Of a DNA stretch of 64,000 bases, positions 7,602 through 16,590 are shown piece by piece. The DNA comes from Novosphingobium sp. GTDB lineage: Bacteria > Pseudomonadota > Alphaproteobacteria > Sphingomonadales > Sphingomonadaceae. Location: assembly GCF_039595395.1 (NCBI RefSeq), contig NZ_JBCNLP010000006.1, forward strand, positions 1,741,001 through 1,805,000. Reading direction: 5' to 3'. A model generated the notes under the pieces. That model was not told the origin of the DNA, made no database searches, and worked only from the letters and a program-made list of their open reading frames with translations. The translations under genes were made by a program, and so were the position numbers. The first letter of the stretch is position 1, and the number at the start of each line of letters is the position of its first letter.

Positions 7602-9428
7602 TCATGCGGCCAGCGCCGCGTTGCCGCCCGAAGGTGCGTTGTCGGGACCCGAACCGGTTTCGTCCGGGCCTTCCTCGTCGCTGTCGGGCGCCTCGCTCTG
7701 CGCGATGCTGGATGCAGCCCATTCGGCTTTCTCAACCGTGCCCACACCGCCGCGCGCGGTGTAGGCGGCGGGCGGGAAGGTCATCCAGCGCGGCACCCAG
7801 CCCTCACGGTTTTCACGGCCATCCGCGCCGTCGAGATGATTGCGGATGATGGCCTTGAGCACCTTGGTCTTCTCAGACCTGTTGGCCTCGGCCACCATCT
7901 CACCGGCCACCTCACCCACCATTGCGGTGAGCACCTCGCGGTCGCGCACAAGCTCGAAAAACGCATCATCGGCCTGCCAGTAGGGCGCCATATCCATGCC
8001 GATCTGCTGGCCGACCGTCTCGATGATCGCGCTGCCCGATGCCAGCGTTTCACCCATCACCACCGCGATGACGCAGAGCAGATCATCATCCCCCAGCACC
8101 ATCAGCCGCATGAAGATCAGCGGCAAGGCGCTGCCCATGGCGTTGCCCGCGCCGCACACGGTCGGCTCATCGGGATCGAGCGAGAGCAGGGCCAGCACCT
8201 TGCGCCGGGCCGCATCGAAGTCGGCTTCGCCCCGGCTGTTCTCGATGCTGTCGGCAATGGCATCGTTGCGGGTCGTCTGCTTCTCGATATGGACGCTCCA
8301 CTGGGGCGAACCGGCGATGGCATGAGCGACCATCAGCCGCAACGCCAGCCCGCCATGGTCGAGCAGCGCCGCGCGCAGGGCGGCATGGCGATGCAGGTCG
8401 ATGTAGCATTGCATCGGCCCGGTGATCTCGGCCCGCACCGGCTTGGGCGCCGCATCGATGGTTTCGCCCTTCTCGATGCGCCGCGCCTCCTTGGCGGTGA
8501 CATAACCCTCATGGAAAGTGACCTCGCCATTGGCATGGACATCGATGTAGACGCGCCCGCCCTTGCGCTTGGGTGCCTTCTGATGTTCCCAAGTGTGGAA
8601 ATGCTCGGCGGGCGGCACGATCACCGCATCGGCCCAGCCATCATCGAGATAGGCGGCGCGGCGCTGCTCGATGGCAGCGTTCTGTGCGGTCCAGAAGGCT
8701 TCGGCGTCAGCGAAATAGCTCTCTTCCCCGAAAAGATCGGAGACGATGCCTTTCATCTCGGCGGTGTCGAAAAGGGCATTGGACACCGGGATGGACTGCC
8801 CGCCCAGCAGCCATTGCTTCAATTGATACCCGGTGGGGCACCATGCGTCGGGATCGTCGAACAGCGCCAGCCATGCCTTTTGCTGGCTCTTGCTCGCCAT
8901 GGTCAGATGGCGAACGGTGGTGGCGTCGATTTCCTTGCGGGCGTAAGCGGCGCGGATGCGGGGCAGGAGATTGCCCAGCGCCAGCGCCCGCCGCACGGCG
9001 AGCTCGGGCAGGCCGAAGGTGGTCGAAAGATCGTCCACCCCGCGCCCTTCGCGGATCAGCCGCGTGAAGCATTCCCAGCGGCTCACCTCATCGGGATCGA
9101 TCCGGGCGGTGTTTTCGATCAGCGAAGCCTCGATGGCGTCGGCATTCTCGCCGCTTTCGAGAATGGCGCAGGGCATGGGGTCAACCTCCTGCCCCGCTGC
9201 CCGGCGTTCGTCGGCCAGCACATTGGCCGCATGAAAGCGCCGCGCACCCGCAACGATCTCGAAGGTTTCAGGACTGCCGTTCCGCCTCACCAGAACGGGC
9301 ACGATAACGCCATGGCGGCGCATGGTCGGCAGGATGTCGGTGACATCGGGTGCCTTTTTGGAGAAACGCATGTTTGCCTTGCTCACACAGAGCTTGCCAA
9401 GATCGATAAAGTCGAGTTTCATGGTCAT
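7602..9428 (-). CDS. Large ParB/Srx-domain protein, 608 aa
   Basis: The N-terminal 170 residues are a ParB-type domain: LDFIDLGKLCVSKANMRFSK, the substrate loop VAGARRFHAANVL at about 58-70, and a following helix-turn-helix part (VSRWECFTRLIREGRGVDDL). The rest is an approximately 400-residue extension with no domain I recognise and a low-complexity acidic tail. The length is about twice that of a chromosomal ParB, so this is the plasmid-type relative rather than the segregation protein itself. No parA gene is adjacent. Family members bind CTP or act as nucleases, and the role here is unproved. Start ATG has GGAG 6 bases upstream. It follows DUF2958 and ardC on the same strand. Confidence 0.87.
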   Translation of the reverse strand: MTMKLDFIDLGKLCVSKANMRFSKKAPDVTDILPTMRRHGVIVPVLVRRNGSPETFEIVAGARRFHAANVLADERRAAGQEVDPMPCAILESGENADAIEASLIENTARIDPDEVSRWECFTRLIREGRGVDDLSTTFGLPELAVRRALALGNLLPRIRAAYARKEIDATTVRHLTMASKSQQKAWLALFDDPDAWCPTGYQLKQWLLGGQSIPVSNALFDTAEMKGIVSDLFGEESYFADAEAFWTAQNAAIEQRRAAYLDDGWADAVIVPPAEHFHTWEHQKAPKRKGGRVYIDVHANGEVTFHEGYVTAKEARRIEKGETIDAAPKPVRAEITGPMQCYIDLHRHAALRAALLDHGGLALRLMVAHAIAGSPQWSVHIEKQTTRNDAIADSIENSRGEADFDAARRKVLALLSLDPDEPTVCGAGNAMGSALPLIFMRLMVLGDDDLLCVIAVVMGETLASGSAIIETVGQQIGMDMAPYWQADDAFFELVRDREVLTAMVGEVAGEMVAEANRSEKTKVLKAIIRNHLDGADGRENREGWVPRWMTFPPAAYTARGGVGTVEKAEWAASSIAQSEAPDSDEEGPDETGSGPDNAPSGGNAALAA

Positions 9429-9447
9429 TACTCACTCCAAGCGAGTA

Positions 9448-9487
9448 CCGGCCCGCCCTGACCCTCCAGGAATGGCGGGCCGGTTTT
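9448..9487. repeat. GC hairpin between DUF2958 and parB-like genes
   Basis: CCGGCCCGCC and GGCGGGCCGG form a perfect 10-bp stem with a 16-base loop; TTTT follows on the plus strand. On the coding (minus) strand no T run follows, so it is more likely an mRNA-stabilising or processing hairpin than a terminator there. Confidence 0.5.
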
Positions 9488-9589
9488 CGCAAATGAGCGG
9501 GAAAACGCCCGCCCGCGTCAGGTCACCTGACCGCTTCCAATCAGCCAGACGACAAGCTAGATGCCGCCGGGAAGACGGCGAAAGAGGCT

Positions 9590-9976
9590 TCAGAAACCCA
9601 TCAGATGCAGGGCGATTTCGGCCTGAGAGATCGAGCCGAGGTTGCGGGCGGTCTGCGCCCAGAGCGACATCGGATGGCTGCTGTTGAAATCGGCATCGCG
9701 TTCGATCCCGAGGCCGAAAGGCAGACGCACGGCAGCAATTTCAGAGAGGCTGAACGAACCGAGTTCAGGGCAACCAAAGCCGAGATCAGCCAAGCCGAAC
9801 AGCGTGTCGCCGTCCTCGTCGAGTTCGCTGGCGAGCCATGTCGCGCTGCCGCAGGGGTTGAACAGTTTGAGCAAGGGCACCGGGTCGGGATCGGGCGCAC
9901 CATCGCGCTGGGCCGCAAGGTGCCGGGCCGAATTGACCAGAAGCGCGACGCGGATTCTGTCGGGAAGCAGGATCAT
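9590..9976 (-). CDS. DUF2958 family protein
   Basis: The 128-residue product begins MILLPDRIRVALLVNSARHL and contains PLLKLFNPCGSATWLASEL and the region GLADLGFGCPELGSFSLSE that define DUF2958, a small family encoded next to ArdC/DUF1738 genes on mobile elements. The biochemical role is unknown. Its start overlaps the stop of the upstream ardC-like gene (ATGA), so the two are translationally coupled and probably act together. A longer upstream extension in the same frame overlaps ardC and is not used. Confidence 0.87.
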   Translation of the reverse strand: MILLPDRIRVALLVNSARHLAAQRDGAPDPDPVPLLKLFNPCGSATWLASELDEDGDTLFGLADLGFGCPELGSFSLSEIAAVRLPFGLGIERDADFNSSHPMSLWAQTARNLGSISQAEIALHLMGF

Positions 9977-10995
9977 GCCGCCGTCCTCCCTTCGGTGCTC
10001 GCCGTGCCCTTGCCCGGCTGGCCTGCATCGCACGCTGCCTTGAATTCGGTGTGACGCGTGAGCAACCAGTCGGCGGCCTTGCTGGCCTGACTGGCGGCGC
10101 GAAAGATCGCCCGGTTGTCCTCGCGCAGCACCTCCAGCCAAGCGCCGAGATAGTCGGCATGGCGCACGGTGGGCACGATCCCCAGCGCCGCGCAGAGAAA
10201 GGCGGAGCCCATTTCCGCGACCAGTTCCTCGCGAGCGTAGTCCTTGGAACCGAATGGATTCAGGATTTTACGGTCAAGGCGCGAGCTATGGCCCGTGCCG
10301 TGACACAGTTCGTGAAGCGCCGTCCGGTAAAAATTCACCTGCTCGAAAAAGGCCGGTTGCGGGGGGACCTGCACATAATCCTGCGAGGGCACATAGAAGG
10401 CTTTGGCCCCGCCGATGCGGAAGGGGATGCCCGATGCGGCAATGACCTCCTCAGCCACGGGCACGATCTCCCGCTCGGGCAAGGGCTCGGGATCACTGAA
10501 CAGCCCTTCGCGCAGGCCTTCGCATTGCGCGATGTTGAAGACGGTGAAGCGCTTCAGAAAGGGAATGCTGCGCGCATCCCCGCCGCTCTGCTGCGCGCGC
10601 TCCTTTTCGGCCTGAGGGGTGAAGCGGTCGGCATAGACCACGCTCACGCCCTTCTCGCCCTTGCGGACGTTGCCTCCGGCTTCCAAGGCCTGCTTGAACG
10701 TCAGCCAGCCTTGCGAGGGATAGGCAAACTCGATGACGCTGCCCCAGAGCAGGAGGACGTTGACGCCTGAATAGGCCCTGCCGGTGAGCGCATTGTGGGG
10801 CAGGCCGGGAGCCAGCCCCGCCCCTCCCCCTTGGGGCTTCCCCCATGGCTGAACCCAAGGGAAACGCCCCGCCTCAAGCTGGGCAATGATCTTGGCGGTG
10901 ACCTCATCATAGAGCTGGGCCCGGTTTTCGCCGCCGCCCGCTGCGGGTTTCGCCTCGCCCTCGCGGGCAGCGGTATCATGTCGTGCCTGACGCAT
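9973..10995 (-). CDS. ardC: ArdC-like anti-restriction protein with zincin metallopeptidase domain
   Basis: The 340-residue protein from MRQARHDTAAREGEA has an N-terminal ArdC/DUF1738 single-stranded-DNA-binding domain at about residues 26-155 (LYDEVTAKIIAQLEAGRFPW, then SGVNVLLLW). A C-terminal zincin-like domain carries the metal motif HELCHGTGH at about 228-236, with a downstream Glu in YAREELVAEMGSAFL. Known role of the family: it protects incoming single-stranded plasmid DNA from restriction during conjugation. The start at 10995 is chosen because of a perfect GGAGG 7 bases upstream; the frame is open to 11418, but that part is repetitive GC-rich sequence. It is first in the operon ardC, DUF2958, parB-like. 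Confidence 0.9.
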   Translation of the reverse strand: MRQARHDTAAREGEAKPAAGGGENRAQLYDEVTAKIIAQLEAGRFPWVQPWGKPQGGGAGLAPGLPHNALTGRAYSGVNVLLLWGSVIEFAYPSQGWLTFKQALEAGGNVRKGEKGVSVVYADRFTPQAEKERAQQSGGDARSIPFLKRFTVFNIAQCEGLREGLFSDPEPLPEREIVPVAEEVIAASGIPFRIGGAKAFYVPSQDYVQVPPQPAFFEQVNFYRTALHELCHGTGHSSRLDRKILNPFGSKDYAREELVAEMGSAFLCAALGIVPTVRHADYLGAWLEVLREDNRAIFRAASQASKAADWLLTRHTEFKAACDAGQPGKGTASTEGRTAA

Positions 10996-11453
10996 CGGAT
11001 AGCCTCCTTGCGCCACCCAAAACCCCATTGGCTTCCCCCGGTGCGGGGGTGGGCGGCACCAGCGTCCCCAGGGCGGGCCCGTAAAGCCGGGCCGCACCTT
11101 TGGCCGTAACGTCAGTGGAGGAGCCGGCCTGAAAGGCCGGCTTGCGGCCTGGCTGGGCCCGCCCAAAAGGGCGCGCCGCCTACCCGCGCGCCGAGGGAAG
11201 GCCCTCAAAGACACCGCCGTGCGCCCCGCGCGCGGCGTCAACATCATTCCTTCCCCCCTTCGGCCCAGCGATCGCCACCCGAAGGGCCGGGACGCGCCTC
11301 GGCGTGGCCCGGGGGTGCCGTTCACGGCACGCTGGAGCGCGGTCGCGCGGGCATCCGCGCGAGGGCCCCGGTCTTCTTTCGGCCCCTTCCTCGCTTCTTT
11401 TCCGTACTTTAACCTCACCGCAACATGATGTTTTCATCAGGAGAAGGTGAGCG
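10996..11453. other. GC-rich intergenic region with hairpin, 458 bp
   Basis: No gene is convincing; several overlapping frames are Arg/Pro/Gly-rich shadows. It should contain the ardC promoter. A perfect hairpin AGCCGGCCT-GAA-AGGCCGGCT lies at 11122-11142. The right end meets the IS21-like element at 11454. Confidence 0.5.
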
Positions 11454-11483
11454 TGTTGATTGCCACTGAGATGTGACCCGGGG
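11454..11483 (+). repeat. IS21 terminal inverted repeat, istB end
   Basis: Thirty bases, starting TGTTGATTGCCACTGAG and ending GACCCGGGG, identical to the reverse complement of 13913-13942. Confidence 0.9.
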
Positions 11484-11542
11484 TTTCCATTGAGAATTGA
11501 CCCGGGTGGGTGTGGGTTATGTGCTGCCTCTGGCGGGCAGGT

Positions 11543-12322
11543 TCAAGATGCCGGCTTCTCCTTTTTGGCTTTGGGCGCAGCGGTGCTGGCGCGGAAGCGG
11601 AAGCTGTCGTTTCCAGTTTCCAGGATGTGGCAGTGATGAGTGAGCCGGTCGAGCAGCGCGGTGGTCATCTTGGCGTCGCCGAACACGCCGGACCATTCGC
11701 TGAAGCTCAGGTTGGTGGTGATCACGACACTGGTGCGCTCGTATAACTTGCTCAGCAGATGGAAGAGCATGGCCCCTCCTGATGGGCTGAAGGGCAGATA
11801 GCCCAACTCGTCGAGGATAAGCAGATCGAGGCGCAGCAGGCGTTCCGCCAGTTGGCCGGTCCGGTTGGCTGTCTTCTCCTGCTCCAGCGCGTTGACCAGA
11901 TCGACCGTGGAGTAGAAGCGCACCTTCTTGCGGTGATGCTCGACAGCCTGAACGCCCAGCGCCGTGGCGATATGGCTTTTACCCGTGCCCGGGCCGCCGA
12001 TCAGCACGACATTGTCGGCGTTTTCCATGAAGTCGCCCTGGTGAAGCTGGCGCACGAGTGCCTCGTTGATCTCGCTGGCAGCAAAGTCGTAGCCGGCCAG
12101 ATCCTTGTAAGCCGGGAAGCGGGCGGCCTTGATCTGATAGGAGATGGACCTGACCTCCCGCTCAGCCATCTCTGCCTTGAGCAATTGGGCCAGCATCGGC
12201 ACGGCAGTATCGAAGGCAGGCGCGCCCTGCTCGATCAGTTCGCCTGCGGCCTGAGCCATGCCGAACATCTTGAGGCCGCGCAGCATGACGACGACTGCGG
12301 CGCTGGCGGGGTCATGACGCAT
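11543..12322 (-). CDS. istB: IS21 helper ATPase IstB
   Basis: The 259-residue protein has a Walker A motif GGPGTGKSHIATAL at about residue 110 and a Walker B-like segment LLRLDLLILDELGYLPF, characteristic of the DnaA/DnaC-like AAA+ ATPase IstB. It controls target capture and strand transfer by the IstA transposase. The start MRHDPASAAVV at 12322 overlaps the istA stop (the TCATG-type overlap of the two frames), the standard coupled arrangement. It appears intact. Confidence 0.94.
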   Translation of the reverse strand: MRHDPASAAVVVMLRGLKMFGMAQAAGELIEQGAPAFDTAVPMLAQLLKAEMAEREVRSISYQIKAARFPAYKDLAGYDFAASEINEALVRQLHQGDFMENADNVVLIGGPGTGKSHIATALGVQAVEHHRKKVRFYSTVDLVNALEQEKTANRTGQLAERLLRLDLLILDELGYLPFSPSGGAMLFHLLSKLYERTSVVITTNLSFSEWSGVFGDAKMTTALLDRLTHHCHILETGNDSFRFRASTAAPKAKKEKPAS

Positions 12323-13832
12323 GGCGGATCTCCCTGAGCATATCATAGCGATCGACATTGGCCTTGGGCTCCTGCGTCAGGCGCAAGGCCTGAGGCGCAT
12401 CAATGGGCGATGCCGGAGGTGCCTTGCCGTCAATCAGTCGGTGCAACACGTTGAGAATGTGGGTCTTGGTGGCGACACCAGCTTCCAAGGCCAGCTCGAC
12501 CGCACTCAGGACCGCCTGCTCGTCGTGGTGCAGCACCAGGGACAGGATCTCCACCATTTCCCTGTCTCCGCCGGAGCGCTTGAGGAGGTGGCTCTGCAAG
12601 TGCCGGAAGGCTTCAGGCATGTCCAGGAAGGGCGCACCATTGCGCAGGGCACCGGGTTTGCGCTGGACCACCGCCAGATAATGCCGCCAGTCATAGATCG
12701 TGCGACCGGGTTTGTGGTGGGAACGGTCGATGAGCCGGACGTGCTCGCACACGATCTGGCCCTCGGCGGCGATGACCAGGCGATCGGGATAGACCCGCAG
12801 GCTGACTGGCCGGTTCGCAAAGGAAGCGGGCACGCTGTAACGGTTGCGCTCGAAGGCGATCAGGCAAGTGGGCGACACGCGCTTGGTCTGTTCGACAAAG
12901 CCATCGAAGGGCCTGCCCAGCGGCATCAGACAGGAGGCTTCCTCAGCATGCACATCAGCCACGGTGCCGGGCATAAGGCCGTGCTGGATCTCGCCCCATT
13001 GCGCGATACATCGTTCTTCCAGCCAGGCGTTCAGCGCCGCCAAATCCCCAAAGCTGGGCATCGGCTGCCACAACCGCCGCCGGGCATCCTGCACGTTCTT
13101 CTCGACCTGCCCCTTCTCCCAGCCTGACGCTGGATTGCAGAAATCAGTCTCGAACAGGTAATGGCTGGCCATGGCGGCGAACCTGGCGTTGACCTGTCGC
13201 GCCTTGCCCGTCCCGATCTTGTCGACGGCGGTCCTCATATTGTCGAAGATCCCGCGCTGGGGCACGCCGCCCAGCACCCGAAAGGCCTGCGTCAGCGCGT
13301 CAAACAGCATCTCATGGGTTTGGAGCAAGTAGGCCCGCACGATAAAGGCGCGGCTGTGGGCCAGCTTGGTATGGGCAACCTGCAGCTTGGTCACCTTGCC
13401 GTCCAGCACGGCATAATCCTCGCTCCAGTCGAACTGGAAGGCCTCGCCGGGTTGGAAAACCAACGGCACGAATGTCCCGCGCCCGCTGGTTTGCTGTTCA
13501 TACTGAAGATCGCTCCGCCATCGCCGGGCAAAGGCAGCCACCCGGTTATACGAGCCTTCGTACCCCAGCTTCACAAGGTCGACATACAACTGCTTGGCGG
13601 TCCGCTTCTGCTTGCGGGATTTCTTGGATTCCACCCGCAGCCACGCCGTCAGCTTCTCGGCGAAGGGATCGAGCTTGCTGGGGCGCACCGGCACCTTGAA
13701 ACTGGGCTCCACCGTATCGGAACGCAGATATTTGCGGATGGTGTTGCGCGACAGGCCGGTCCGTCGCTTGATCTCCCGAATGGGGATATCCTGCCGAAAA
13801 TGCCATCGGCGGATCACACTGAGTAAGTCCAT
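12312..13832 (-). CDS. istA: IS21 transposase IstA
   Basis: From MDLLSVIRRWHFRQDIPIR the protein has 506 residues. An N-terminal helix-turn-helix (IREIKRRTGLSRNTIRKYLR) binds the terminal repeats. The DDE catalytic core is visible as FQFDWSEDYAVLDGK, RGIFDNMRTAVDK and the Glu in GWEKGQVEKNVQDARR. The start is placed at 13832, with GGAG about 8 bases before it; the frame continues open to 13889 towards the inner terminal repeat. Intact and presumably active together with IstB. Confidence 0.94.
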   Translation of the reverse strand: MDLLSVIRRWHFRQDIPIREIKRRTGLSRNTIRKYLRSDTVEPSFKVPVRPSKLDPFAEKLTAWLRVESKKSRKQKRTAKQLYVDLVKLGYEGSYNRVAAFARRWRSDLQYEQQTSGRGTFVPLVFQPGEAFQFDWSEDYAVLDGKVTKLQVAHTKLAHSRAFIVRAYLLQTHEMLFDALTQAFRVLGGVPQRGIFDNMRTAVDKIGTGKARQVNARFAAMASHYLFETDFCNPASGWEKGQVEKNVQDARRRLWQPMPSFGDLAALNAWLEERCIAQWGEIQHGLMPGTVADVHAEEASCLMPLGRPFDGFVEQTKRVSPTCLIAFERNRYSVPASFANRPVSLRVYPDRLVIAAEGQIVCEHVRLIDRSHHKPGRTIYDWRHYLAVVQRKPGALRNGAPFLDMPEAFRHLQSHLLKRSGGDREMVEILSLVLHHDEQAVLSAVELALEAGVATKTHILNVLHRLIDGKAPPASPIDAPQALRLTQEPKANVDRYDMLREIRHAS

Positions 13833-13912
13833 GTCGATCACTCCGAGACCCTCCGACTGACAGCCGGAGGGGAGGGAAACATGGGTCAATTCTCAGTGGA
13901 AACTTATCAGCT

Positions 13913-13942
13913 CCCCGGGTCACATCTCAGTGGCAATCAACA
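13913..13942 (-). repeat. IS21 terminal inverted repeat, istA end
   Basis: Exact reverse complement of 11454-11483, ending CAATCAACA. Confidence 0.9.
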
Positions 13943-13994
13943 TGATCGCTCTCCAAAGGGATAATAACGTTCAAACGGTGTGCAGGACTGGCGC

Positions 13995-14819
13995 TCAGGC
14001 TGGGTCGAAATCGGTGGCGATCGTGATGTCACGCCAGGCATCGATATCGCGCCGGAAAGCGGCGAGCTTCCGCTCGGCGATCGCGTGGGCGGACGGGCCG
14101 AGCGGCAGGTGCAGCGGAGCGTCTTTGGCATCGACGGCCCGCAGGATCACCGCGACCGCCTTGTCCGGATCGCCCGCCTGATTGCCGTCGCCGGTTTCCC
14201 GGTAATGCTTGCGCGAGCTCGCGGCATATTCGGGCATCTCGTTGGCGGCCATGGCGATTGATCGACCAAGAAAATCGGTGCGAAACGGTCCGGGTTCGAC
14301 GATCAGCACGCGGATGCCCAAAGGCTTCAGCTCGCCGGCGAGCGCCTCGGAAATCCCTTCCACGGCAAACTTGGCGGCATGGTAATAGCCACCGCCGCCC
14401 CTTCCCTCGATCCCGGCGCCCGACGACATGTTGACGACGGTGCCTCCCGTGCGCCGCAGAACGGGCAGCGCGGCTCTGGTGGTCTCGATCAGCCCGAAGA
14501 CGTCCACTTCGAACATCGGCCGATATTCTTTAGGCGTGCCTTCCTCGATCGCGCCGAACAATGCGTAGCCGGCATTGTTCACGAGCACGTCGAACCCGCC
14601 GAAAGCTTTGACTGCCTGTGCGACCACCGTCCTGGCCGCCGCGGCATCGGTCACATCGAGCGGCAAGGTGAGCATTCGGCCCCCGAACGGCTCGGCCAGG
14701 GCAGCGATCGCCTGGACATTACGTGCCGTTGCGATGACCCGGTCGCCGCGCCGTGCCGCCGCAAGCGCAAGTCGCTGCCCGAAGCCGCTCGAGCAGCCCG
14801 TGATGAGCCAGGTTTTCAT
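13995..14819 (-). CDS. Short-chain dehydrogenase/reductase
   Basis: The 274-residue classical SDR has the NAD(P) loop TGCSSGFG at residues 7-14, the NNAG motif (DVLVNNAGYALFGAIEEG) near residue 85, and a catalytic Ser-Tyr-Lys set in MSSGAGIEGRGGGGYYHAAK. The GFG glycine variant and the preference for ATARN after the second strand suggest NADP use, as in the common oxidoreductase subgroup. Substrate unknown. It lies 40 bases downstream of an EthD-family gene on the same strand, so the two are probably co-transcribed. Its stop is only 52 bases from the IS21 end, so the IS may have landed just downstream. Confidence 0.9.
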   Translation of the reverse strand: MKTWLITGCSSGFGQRLALAAARRGDRVIATARNVQAIAALAEPFGGRMLTLPLDVTDAAAARTVVAQAVKAFGGFDVLVNNAGYALFGAIEEGTPKEYRPMFEVDVFGLIETTRAALPVLRRTGGTVVNMSSGAGIEGRGGGGYYHAAKFAVEGISEALAGELKPLGIRVLIVEPGPFRTDFLGRSIAMAANEMPEYAASSRKHYRETGDGNQAGDPDKAVAVILRAVDAKDAPLHLPLGPSAHAIAERKLAAFRRDIDAWRDITIATDFDPA

Positions 14820-14861
14820 GACATGCGCTCCGTTGGTTTTCAGATAGTGGCGACGCTCCGC

Positions 14862-15161
14862 TCAGAGCGGATGCACGACGCTGCGCTGCGGTTGGATGGA
14901 AGTGAAGAGGGCGACGTCAGCCATGATTTGGGCGGTTTCGGGCGCGTGGAGCGCCGCTTCCATGGCGGCCCCGTCGCGGAAGTTGACAACCCCAACCGCG
15001 ATCAGCCCGGCGCCGTCCGTTTGAGGGAAGAAACCAGCGGCACTGACGAGCCCATAGCGGCCCCAGCTTTCCCGCACGAGCGGGAAGTGGACGTCGATCC
15101 AGTGGTCGCGATCGAACGGTGTGTGCGGATCGCCCGCATAGGTCACCAGCATTGTGATCAT
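14862..15161 (-). CDS. EthD-family small protein
   Basis: The roughly 99-residue product MITMLVTYAGDPHTPFDRDH contains the EthD-like ferredoxin-fold core with DHWIDVHFPLVRESWGRYGL and the C-terminal ETAQIMADVALFTSIQPQ. Such proteins are dimeric alpha-beta barrels found with oxidative degradation enzymes. Two in-frame starts are possible, 15161 with AAGGA and 15152 with GAGG; the first is listed. The frame is open further upstream but is not conserved-looking. It precedes the SDR gene in the same direction. Confidence 0.8.
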   Translation of the reverse strand: MITMLVTYAGDPHTPFDRDHWIDVHFPLVRESWGRYGLVSAAGFFPQTDGAGLIAVGVVNFRDGAAMEAALHAPETAQIMADVALFTSIQPQRSVVHPL

Positions 15162-15387
15162 CCTCAAAATCCTTGTGCACGAGCGTTCGGACCGTCTGCG
15201 GCAGTCAGCTACGACTTCCGCCTGTTCGCCTCGTTCCCGACGATGGAGACAATCTAGATACTTGGATTTGTTCTTGAACCGCCAAGGTTGCACACTTGCC
15301 GTTCAGTTTTGTACAGATGATCTGCCGCGAAGGGAGCCGCCAGATTGATCGTTAACGTGGCTGCTCTCCCCCGCCGGCACCGTGCCT

Positions 15388-16119
15388 CTACACCTGCCCC
15401 ATGCCGCCATCGACGCAAAGCTCCGCTCCGGTCACGAAGCTTGCCGCATCGCTGAGCAGAAACACCGCGGCGGCCGCTACTTCTGCGGGGTGCGCCATCC
15501 GGCCGAGGGGAATGGGTGCGATCAGTTTCTGTCGCATCTCATCGGACACGGCGGTCATCATGTCCGTGTCGGTAGGCCCCGGCGCCACAACGTTGACCCG
15601 GATGCGCCGCGGCGCGAGTTCGGCCGCCCAGCTGCGCGCATAAGACCTCAACGCGGCCTTGGTCGCGGCATAGGTGCTGAAGGGCGTTACGCCCATGGCA
15701 TCCGCGATCGACCCGATCAGCACGACCGACGCGCCTTCCTTGAGCAGCGGCAGCGCCACCTGGATACCGAACAAAGCGCCCCGCACGTTCACCGCGAAGT
15801 GCCGATCGAAATGCCCGGACGTCTCTTCGGCGATTGTCGCCGGCTCCGACAGTCCGGCATTCAGCACAAGCGCATCGATGCGGCCATAGCGGCGATCAAC
15901 TTCGCCCACGACCAGCCGCAGGTCCGCCTGCGAAGCCGCATCCGCCACCAAGCCCTGCGCCAAAGGACCGATCGCCTCCGCCGAAGCCGCTACCTCGGAC
16001 TGCCTTCGTCCCGTGAGGATCACGGAAGCACCCTCCTGTGCAAGCGCCCGCGAAGTTGCCAGACCGATCCCCTTCGCGCCGCCGATCACCAGTGCAACCT
16101 TGTTTTCCATGCTTGCCAT
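15388..16119 (-). CDS. SDR-family oxidoreductase regulated by adjacent HxlR gene
   Basis: The protein is about 243 residues from MASMENKVALVIGGAKGIGL. It shows the coenzyme loop GGAKGIG, the NAG motif (ALVLNAGLSEP), the Ser in VVLIGSIADAMG, the YAATK active-site motif and the C-terminal FVTGAELCVDGGMGQV typical of FabG-like classical SDRs. The likely reaction is NAD(P)-dependent alcohol/ketone interconversion on an unknown substrate. Starts at 16122, 16119 and 16110 are all possible; AAGGACGG favours the first two. It diverges from an HxlR regulator gene, with a perfect dyad between them. Confidence 0.9.
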   Translation of the reverse strand: MASMENKVALVIGGAKGIGLATSRALAQEGASVILTGRRQSEVAASAEAIGPLAQGLVADAASQADLRLVVGEVDRRYGRIDALVLNAGLSEPATIAEETSGHFDRHFAVNVRGALFGIQVALPLLKEGASVVLIGSIADAMGVTPFSTYAATKAALRSYARSWAAELAPRRIRVNVVAPGPTDTDMMTAVSDEMRQKLIAPIPLGRMAHPAEVAAAAVFLLSDAASFVTGAELCVDGGMGQV

Positions 16120-16149
16120 CATCCGTCCTTCCATTTGAGACGGGCAACC

Positions 16150-16168
16150 AGATATACGAGGCATATCT
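16150..16168. promoter_or_regulatory. Operator-like palindrome between SDR and HxlR genes
   Basis: AGATAT and ATATCT are perfect inverted arms around a 7-base spacer. It lies 32 bases before the hxlR start and 31 bases before the SDR start, where a divergent HxlR regulator normally binds. Confidence 0.65.
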
Positions 16169-16200
16169 GCTATCAAGAACGCACCTGGAGTAGCCTAGAT

Positions 16201-16590
16201 ATGGCTGACGATACCGACCTAGAGGCACTCTCGTGCAAGGCGATGATGGATGTACCCAGGATCCGCCCCGTGCTCGACAAGATCGCGGACAAATGGACGG
16301 TCATGATCCTGACGGTGCTTTGCCCCCAGCCAGCGCGCTTCAACGATATCAAGCGACGCTTGGGCGGCATCACTCACAAATCGCTCGCCGACGCGTTGAA
16401 GCGCCTGGAACGCTACGGACTGATTACTCGAACTGTACTTCCAACCAGCCCTATCGGTGTCGAATACAGGATTACGCCACTGGGTCACTCGCTCCGCGAA
16501 CCCTTTGAGGCGCTCTGTTCCTGGGCGCTGGCGCATGAGCATGCTATGGCAACCGCTGCCATAGCCTACGACCGGTCGCGTGGAGAATGA
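16201..16590 (+). CDS. HxlR-family transcriptional regulator
   Basis: The 129-residue protein from MADDTDLEALSCKAMMDVPR has the HxlR winged helix-turn-helix: a leading Cys (SCKA), IADKWTVMILTVLCPQPARF, the recognition helix region GGITHKSLADALKRLERYGL and the wing with EYRITPLGHSLREP. HxlR proteins sense electrophiles or aldehydes, often through the N-terminal Cys present here. It is divergent from the SDR gene and most likely controls it. Confidence 0.92.
   Translation: MADDTDLEALSCKAMMDVPRIRPVLDKIADKWTVMILTVLCPQPARFNDIKRRLGGITHKSLADALKRLERYGLITRTVLPTSPIGVEYRITPLGHSLREPFEALCSWALAHEHAMATAAIAYDRSRGE

Larger units (their letters stand above)
11454..13942 (-). mobile_element. IS21-family insertion sequence, complete
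   Basis: The element is about 2.49 kb and is bounded by perfect 30-bp inverted repeats beginning TGTTGATTGCCACTGAGATG at 11454-11483 and 13913-13942. A second, inner pair of related repeats (TTTCCAYTGAGAATTGACCC) lies at 11484-11503 and 13883-13902; such multiple terminal repeats are typical of IS21. It contains istA and istB in the usual overlapping order. The bases flanking the two ends (GTGAGCG on the left, TGATCGC on the right) show no obvious target duplication. Confidence 0.93.

Noticed and set aside
7836..9461. 541-aa plus-strand frame opposite the parB-like gene
   Set aside because: It is the antisense shadow of a well-supported ParB-domain gene and has His/Arg-rich shadow composition.
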